From Conus ventricosus (lineage: Eukaryota > Mollusca > Gastropoda > Neogastropoda > Conidae): a DNA stretch of 64,000 bases. A program made the translations under genes and the position numbers. The notes beneath the pieces were generated by a model that ran no database searches, was not told where the DNA came from, and saw nothing but the letters and a program-made list of their open reading frames with translations. The stretch lies in NCBI GenBank assembly GCA_018398815.1, contig CM031622.1, forward strand, positions 24,028,197 through 24,092,196, written 5' to 3'. Shown here in pieces: positions 57,345 to 64,000 of this stretch; the stretch's first letter is position 1; each line of letters opens with the position of its first letter.

Positions 57345-58380
57345 TGCCTGTCTGTATGTGTGCATAAACACTGTATATTATTTCCTGTCTGCCTGCAGGC
57401 ATGTCTGCATAAACCTGTGTTGTTTCCTATCTGTCCTCATGCATGTGTGCATTTGCATTGTATGTTGTTTCCTGTCTGTCCCTGTGCATGTCTGCATGGA
57501 TACTGTATATTGTTTCCTGTCTGCCATGTGTGCATAACACTGTACATTGTTTCCTGTCTGCAGCATACATGTGTGCAAAACACTGTATATTGTTTCCTGT
57601 CTGATGAACACTGTACATTGTTTCCTGTCTGCATAAACACTGTATATTGTTTCCTGTCTGATGAACACTGTATATTGTTTCCTGTCTGATGAACACTGTA
57701 TATTGTTTCCTGTCTGATGAACACTGTATATTGTTTCCAATCTGATGAACACTGTATATTGTTTCCTGTCTGATGAACACTGTATATTGTTTCCAATCTG
57801 ATGAACACTGTATATTGTTTCCTGTCTGCATAAACACTGTATATGTTTCCTGTCTGCCACATACATATGTGCATAAACACTGTATATTGTTTCCTGTCGG
57901 CCCACATACATATGTGCATAAACATGTATATTGTTTCCTGTCTGCATAAACACTGTATATTGTTTCCTGCCTGATGAACACTGTATATTGTTTCCTGTCT
58001 GATGACACTGTATATTGTTTCCTGTCTGCATAAACACTGTATATTGTTTCCTGTCTGATGAACACTGTATATTGTTTCTGTCTGCATAAACACTGTATAT
58101 TGTTTCCTGTCTGATGAACACTGTACATTGTTTCCGTCTGCATAAACACTGTATATTGTTTCTGTCTGATGAACACTATATTGTTTCCTGTCTGCATAAA
58201 CACTGTATATTGGTTTCCTGTCTGATGAACACTATATTGTTTCCTGTCTGCATAAACACTGTATATTGTTTCTGTCTGATGAACACTGTACATTGTTTCC
58301 TGTCTGCATAAACACTGTATATTGTTCCTGTCTGATGAACACTATATTGTTTCCTGTCTGCATAAACAGTGTGTGTTATT
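57345..58380. repeat. 28-29-bp minisatellite against the FAH exon 3 acceptor, copy B
   Basis: Same unit types in the same order as 34460-35525, ending in the same altered unit that forms the acceptor. Confidence 0.95.
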
Positions 58381-58387
58381 TCCTCAG

Positions 58388-58508
58388 CCTCCCTCAACGC
58401 CTTCATGGCTCTGGGACGTCGGGCGTGGAAGGAAGCCAGAGACACGTTGCAGAAAATCCTGTCTGACTCGGAACCAGTGCTCCGAGATAATGCCGACCTG
58501 AGAGCCAG
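58388..58508 (+). CDS. FAH: FAH exon 3, copy B
   Basis: Acceptor tatttcctcag, donor CCAG|gtgaat, 121 bp. It encodes LNAFMALGRRAWKEARDT and LSDSEPVLRDNADLRAR. As in copy A one base is missing near the 5' end, though at a slightly different place (cctccctcaacg against cccacctcaacg), consistent with a 122-bp true exon. Exon 4 is not reached before the window end because the 5-kb LINE follows. Confidence 0.96.
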
Positions 58509-59275
58509 GTGAATATTATATATTTATGATTATATAATGGGAAACCATCCAAACATGGTTTTGTGAGACCATGGTCAGAATGCTGTGTGAAGGAGGAACA
58601 AAGGATGTCTGATCTGATAAGAGTTGTCAACTCACGAATGATATGAATGAAAATAGCTATAAGGGAATGTGACGACGCAGAGCCACACAAACGAAACGGA
58701 AGCAATATTTTGTTGCCTTCTAGGTAAAAGGTTATTGGTAAACAGCTTTTGTTTTCTCTGTCAGCAGTTGAGCAGTTGGTATCCAGAGTCTTTAAGATTT
58801 AAGGGTTTGTAGTGTTGTTAGACACCACTCGTTCATGAAACCCTGCCCAGCCTTTTCCACACTCCTTTTCTCTCTGTGGTCTCCTTAAGATCCGCCGTGT
58901 TTGCCGTGCGGTGCGACCTGTGGTCGGAGGGGAATGAGATCCTGGTGATTGGAGAGGGCCAGCGCTCTCAACACATCACTTGGCTCGGACCTCTCCTAGA
59001 CAGGAAGTACACTTTGGCGGGGTGTACTAATCGGCTCCCTTCTTGGGGCTGGGTCAAGACAGACAGTTCCCTACTGGCCAAGTTAACCCCTGCAGTGCTC
59101 AGCTCTCTGTCCCGGGAGTTGAGCATGATCAGGGGGGATAGGGTTGGTAGTTTCTGTTTGTCGTATGTCTCTCCCGAAGCCTGGAAGGGGTCAAGACATT
59201 GGTTTCTTGGCCATGGCCCTTAGTTGGACTCCAAGGTGGGTGGATAAGGGAGAGATGAAACATACTAAACTAAAC

Positions 59276-60597
59276 ATGGCTTTATCAAAAATATCCCCCC
59301 AAAAGGAAGAGGAAGGCAGCATCCCTATTTCAGGGGAACGTTATTCTGACAGCGATCTGACACGGAGGTACGACAGAGAACAGGTTTCTGGGCTTCCTGG
59401 CTCGTGGTGGAAGGGACGGAGCAGGAAAGACCCCTTTCAGCTCTGAGCCCTTTTGCTATTCAAAAGGGCTTTCAAGGCTTAGCAGGTGACCCTCAGTCCG
59501 TCAAAAGGTGAGGAATGGATCGTTTCTAGTTCAATGTCGATCAAGAAAACAATCTGAACGCTGTTGAGGGCAACAAAATTTGTGGATAGGGAGATCAGGG
59601 TGACTCCCCATAAACAGTTAAATTCATCGAAAGGTGTGATTCGCTGCAGAGATCTAACGGGTGTCTCAGAGGCAGAAATAAAACGGAACTGGCGTCCAGG
59701 GTGTGACGGAGGTGCGCAGGGTGACAGTCAAGAAAGGTGCAGAGAGAGTGGCCACCAACACCCTCTTTCTGACCTTCTGCAACCCTGTGCTGCCTCCGGT
59801 CATCAAAGTTGGCTACCTGAACGTCCGTGTACAGCTGTATGTCCCGTCCCCGTTGAGATGCTTCAGGTGCCAGAGGTTTGGACATGTCCGAGACCGCTGT
59901 TCTGGGCAGGAGGTGTGCGGTGTTTGCTGCAAGGCAATCCATGATGGGCGTGCAAAGATCCGGCACATTGTGCTAACTGCGGTGGCGATCATCCTCTCTT
60001 CAAGAAACTGTCCTCTTTGGATTCAGGAATCCACCATTCAACGAATAAAAAACAGAAAAGAAGATCTCCTTTTTTGAAGCCCGCAAGCAGGTTGTGGGCA
60101 GTCAGACTCAACAGCTTCATATGCTTCGGCCGTAAAGACGGTTCCCGCAGTTCCCACTCGATCAGTCTGCTGTCAGGACTGATGACTTTACGTTTTCAAA
60201 GACACTGCAAGTCAGAACTGTCAACTCTGGTGGAAGCAGGTCCACCACCTTCCAACCCAAGGTGACTGCCCCTGGTGGAGGCAAAAAATCCGCCACCCCT
60301 CAGACTGCCCAGCAGTCTACAAACATCTGCTGTGGGCAGATTAAAAACCAGCAATTCCGCCTCGAACTCTCCTATCCAGTGCCCGTGCGGGCAAGGGAGT
60401 TCCACCCACTGTGGAGATGGTGGAGATGAGGAAAAAACCTCCGCCATCTCCCAAATCCAGACCCCCACATCTCCAAACTCCAGGCCTGTGTCACCTGCGG
60501 GCAAGTCTGCCAGCAAGTCCAAAGACCAACACAGTCCAGTGAAACTAACCAATAAATTCGCTCCATAGAAGCGGACGTTGAAGAGGAGATGACCTGA
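59276..60597 (+). CDS. LINE ORF1, gag-like zinc-knuckle protein (copy B)
   Basis: ATG 59276 starts MALSKISPQKEEEGSIPI, continuous for about 57 codons, farther than in copy A. The knuckle CFRCQRFGHVRDRC is at about 59868-59910 and the proline-rich tail at 60420-60500 contains KPPPSPKS; the stop TGA is at 60595. Breaks in frame fall at other positions than in copy A. It should bind element RNA. Confidence 0.85.
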
Positions 60598-60620
60598 TTT
60601 CTCTCCTTTTGCCTCTGCAC

Positions 60621-63600
60621 ATGGATAGTACCATATTCCATTGGAATATCCGTGGATTAAATTCCAACTTTGAGGAGCTTCAGCTTCTGTGTCAGTCTAT
60701 AAACCTTCCGTCGTGGCTCTTCAGGAAACCCAAATCAAAGCCAGAGACCTTTACTCTTTTGGCTTTAATATTCTTTCAAAACCTGCACAACCATCCACGT
60801 TGGGGGCTGTCGGGCGGTGTTGCCCTTCTCCTACACAAAACTCTGTTATATAGTCCTGTCGCTCTGTTACCTCCTTCAGGCTGTAGCTGCGAGAGTCACT
60901 CTCACCAAGACTGTCACAATCTGTTCTCTTTATCTACCTCCTTCTGTTCCGGTTTGGTCGTCAGGACATTGTCAGTCTGATAGAAGAACTTCCTCGACCT
61001 TTTTTGCTGTTGGGTGACTTTAACAGTCACAATCCTCTTTGGGGTAGTGCCAGTACGTCATCCAGAGGTTTGCTAATTGAGGATATCCTTTCAGATTTGG
61101 ATTTGTGTTGTCTGAACGACGGATCTGCAACTTATCTCCACTCTTCCACAGGTTCACTTTCGTGTTTAGATTTGTCGGTTTGCGACCCTCGCTGGTCCTG
61201 GACTATGAGTGGTCTGTCCATGACGATCTGCACGGAAGTGCCATTTCCTGTTCTTTTACAGCCCATATTTAACTGAAACCGCCTCTGTCTCTCAACATTC
61301 AATTATAAGAAAGCAAAATGGGATCTATTTTCAACCACTATTTCAAAAGAATTCCAGGACACTGATTTTTTTCAGAGTCCAGACCAGTGAATCTCTGACT
61401 AACACTGTGATAAACTGTGCTAAAACCTGTATTCAGTGTCTTCCGACAAACTCCAAATGCCAAAAACACCCTGGTTCAATTCAGACTGCCAACAAATTTC
61501 AAAAGTTCGCAAAGGGCTCAGCGTCGGGTATACCAACGACCTTCGGGTCCCAACGCTCGAGCCCATCAGAACTCCGTGCGAAATCGAGACACACTTTCAA
61601 ATCAGTAAACGTCAGTCCTGGAGAAGCTTCTGCTCCAGTCTGACATTGAAAACACCAGAAAAAAGTTTGGAACATCATTAGAAAATCAAAGGGAAGAACA
61701 CCAACCCTCCATTCATCACTTGAAAACTTGCTGATGCTTGATCACTGACAAACAAGCTGTTGCCAATCTGTTGGCCTCCCATCCAACAGAACTCCTCATC
61801 TTCAAATAAATCTGCAGTCTTTTAAGAAACAAAGAGATTAGAGAGAAATCCTCATACAATTTCACATCAGACAACTCTGAAACTATAATCTTCCTTTTTC
61901 AATTGTTGAACTCAAATTAGCTTTACAAACCTGCACTGATTCTGCCCCTGGTCTGGATGACATTCATTATCAGATTGTGAAACATTTTCCAGAAAGCTGT
62001 CTCCAGACTCTTCTCCAAGTCTATAACCATATCTGGACCACAGGGTCCTTTCCGCCCTCCTGGCGGAAAGCCCTGATCATTCCCATTCCAAAGCCTGGCA
62101 AGGACCTACCAACCCTTCCAACTATCGCCCAATCGCTCTGACCAGCTGCCTCTGTGCTGATGGAAAAGATGGTCAACTCCCGTCTGATGTGGAAGCTGGA
62201 AAACGATGGTCTTTGGCCAGTGAACAGTGCGGTTTCCGGAAGTACCACTCGACGGTTGACCATCTAATCCGTCTGGAAACCACCATCCGCAACGCCTTTG
62301 TTAACAAACAGCATGTGGTCGCTATCTTTTTCGACCTGGAAAAGGCGTACGACACCACGTGGAAAGCAGGAGTCCTCATGGACCTGCACAGACTTGGTTT
62401 TCGGGGTCACCTGCCTCTGTTCATTCAGAATTTTTTAGCCGATCGACAGTTCCAGGTGCGTGTTGGCACCACACTCTCTGATACCATGGGCAGGAGTTGG
62501 GTGTTCCTCAGGGGAGCATCCTTTCTCCTGCCTTTTCAGCATTAAAATAAATGACATTGTCAAATCGGTAAGCCTGGGCACCGAGTCCTCTCTGTTTGTT
62601 GATGACTTTGCGCTGTATGCAGTTGGAGCTTCTTACGCCAGCGTACAGCGTCGACTCCAACTTTGTGTCAACAGAATCCAACAGTGGGCTGAGGAAAACG
62701 GGTTTACCTTCTCCCGTACCAAAACTCAGTCAATTCATTTCCACAATTTTCGTCGATTCTTTGCTGATCCTGAAATTCGTCTGGACAAGTCACCATTCAG
62801 TTGTAAAAGAAGCCAAATTCCTGGGAGTTTATTTTGACCAAAAACTCAACTTTCTCAGCCACATCAAAAACCTCAAAAACTTCTTGCCAGAAAGCTCTGA
62901 ATATTCTGCGGGTCGTAGCACACACCGACTGGGGCGCTGATAAGAAACTTTGCTGCACCTCTACAGAGCCTTGGTCCGTTCCAACTGGACTACGGTTGTG
63001 CTGTGTACGGCTCCGCAAGACCCTCTTACCTCAAACTCTTGGACCCTATCCACCATCAAGGGCTTCGTCTCTGTCTTGGAGCGTTCCGCACCACCCTGTG
63101 TACAGCCTGTACGCAGAGGCAGGTGAACCCTCACTGTCCAACCGCAGGCTGAAAATGTCTCTAAATTATTATATCCGACTGTTCTCAGAACCGCAGAATC
63201 CTGCCTATGACTGTGTCTTTGACTCAGTTTCAAAACAAATTCAAAACCAACCCTAACTGTATTCCGCGTTTGGTCTTCGTATGCGGCCTCACGTGCGGAA
63301 TGCAGGTCTTAGACCTAGGAGTTGTGTCCGATTTTTCCAAGTTTCCGGATCAACCTCGTGGACCTTTTTCACACCTGAGATTCGTTTCGATCTTGCAGCT
63401 TTTCGTAAAGAGTCTACCAGCTCTCTGGGTACAAGGCATTGTATGCTGAGCTCTGTTCGAAATTTCCATCCTGTCAAAAAGTTTTCACTGACGGTTCCAA
63501 GTCTGAGGATGGAGTCGCCTGTGCAGCCTACTGCCCTGGGGCTCCTTCTCAGATACTGTTGGAACATATTCATTCAGATGCTTCTGTTTATTCTGCTGAA

Positions 63601-64000
63601 GTTACTGCTCTAGTTTTGGCTTTGAAGTATAATCTCACATTCCTCAAAGAGGGACTTTTGGTTCTGTCGGATTCGCTGTCAGCTTTGGAGGCCATAGCTG
63701 GCCGCAACCTTCAGCATCAGAACTTTTACTTTTTTTTGAACTTTTTTAGCAAGTTGAAGGCGGACGGTTACAACATTACTCTTGCTTGGGTTCCTGGTCA
63801 TGTTGGCATCGGCGGGAACGAAATGGTTGATCGTTTAGCCAAGAACGCCATAAGAGAGAAACTGTCCAACACTTATATCCCCTGCTCAGATGTGAAACCC
63901 AAAATTAACGATTATGTGAGAGACTCTGGCAGGAGGATTGGAACACACAGACGAGTAACAAACTCTTTCAGATCCGTCCAAACCTTAAGGACTTCCTCCA
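60621..64000 (+). CDS. LINE ORF2, endonuclease-RT-RNase H, cut by window end (copy B)
   Basis: ATG 60621 starts MDSTIFHWNIRGLNSN, where the endonuclease begins. LLGDFNSHNPLWGS lies near 61007, the RT word FFDLEKAYDTTW near 62328, FVDDFAL near 62597, RNase H words FTDGSKSEDG near 63488, LSDSLSALEAI near 63667 and WVPGHVGIGGNEMVDRLA near 63788. Several one-base indels break the frame. The C-terminal cysteine motif lies past the window end. Confidence 0.87.

Larger units (their letters stand above)
42891..64000. other. Duplicated block, copy B
   Basis: Matches 12383-41180 in order and orientation. It holds the array at 44372, the Penelope-like insertion at 48377, MCCC2 exon 1, FAH exons 1-3 and the LINE, which is cut by the window end. 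There is no MCCC2 exon to its left within the expected distance. Confidence 0.95.
58852..64000 (+). mobile_element. LINE in FAH intron 3, copy B, cut by window end
   Basis: Same insertion point as copy A: cctgcccagc at 58842-58851 precedes the element. ORF1 and ORF2 follow, and the window ends about 25 residues after the RNase H domain, before the C-terminal cysteine motif. It differs from copy A almost only by indels. Confidence 0.93.

Noticed and set aside
58876..59223. 115-codon plus-strand frame right after FAH exon 3, considered as FAH exon 4
   Set aside because: It does not resemble FAH, and it falls between the LINE's 10-bp target duplication and ORF1, so it belongs to the LINE 5' UTR.

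Overview
The window looks like noncoding-rich nuclear DNA of an animal, most likely a mollusc and probably a marine gastropod. The signs are widely spaced short exons with GT/AG splice sites, abundant (CA)n and minisatellites, tRNA-derived SINEs, and several non-LTR retrotransposons plus a Penelope-like element. The clade is an inference from repeat style; no species-diagnostic gene is present.

Two conserved metabolic genes are recognisable. MCCC2 (methylcrotonoyl-CoA carboxylase beta chain, mitochondrial leucine degradation) runs on the minus strand, with exons 1 to 6 at 27530-27673, 11149-11216, 9463-9549, 5677-5778, 3889-4016 and 2552-2664; the rest lies left of the window. FAH (fumarylacetoacetase, last step of tyrosine degradation) runs on the plus strand, with exons 1 to 3 at 28040-28119, 32777-32887 and 35532-35652. 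Their start codons face away from each other about 366 bp apart, so they appear to share one bidirectional promoter.

The block from about 12.4 to 41.2 kb is present a second time from 42.9 kb to the window end, after a run of exactly 1000 N. The second copy repeats MCCC2 exon 1, the promoter, FAH exons 1-3 and the LINE in FAH intron 3. The gene order this implies (an MCCC2 first exon with no following exons, and an FAH gene cut after exon 3) fits two haplotypes placed in series by the assembler better than a functional tandem duplication. Left of about 31.7 kb the copies differ by base changes, array length and at least six mobile-element insertions with empty sites in the other copy. Right of it they differ almost only by single-base indels that look like uncorrected long-read errors. 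Those indels break the frames of several exons and of the LINE ORFs.

Layout: 0-2.5 kb hairpin repeats, a LINE remnant and a 54-bp repeat; 2.5-11.2 kb MCCC2 exons 6-2 separated by microsatellites, an unclassified 0.9-kb insertion, a 58-bp minisatellite and a LINE interrupted by a SINE; 11.2-27.5 kb the giant MCCC2 intron 1 with a 36-bp minisatellite and several transposons; 27.5-35.7 kb promoter and FAH 5' exons, whose introns are largely minisatellite; 36.0-41.7 kb a full-length I/jockey-like LINE; 41.9-42.9 kb gap; 42.9-64 kb second copy. A recurring theme is tandem repeats that sit directly against splice sites.
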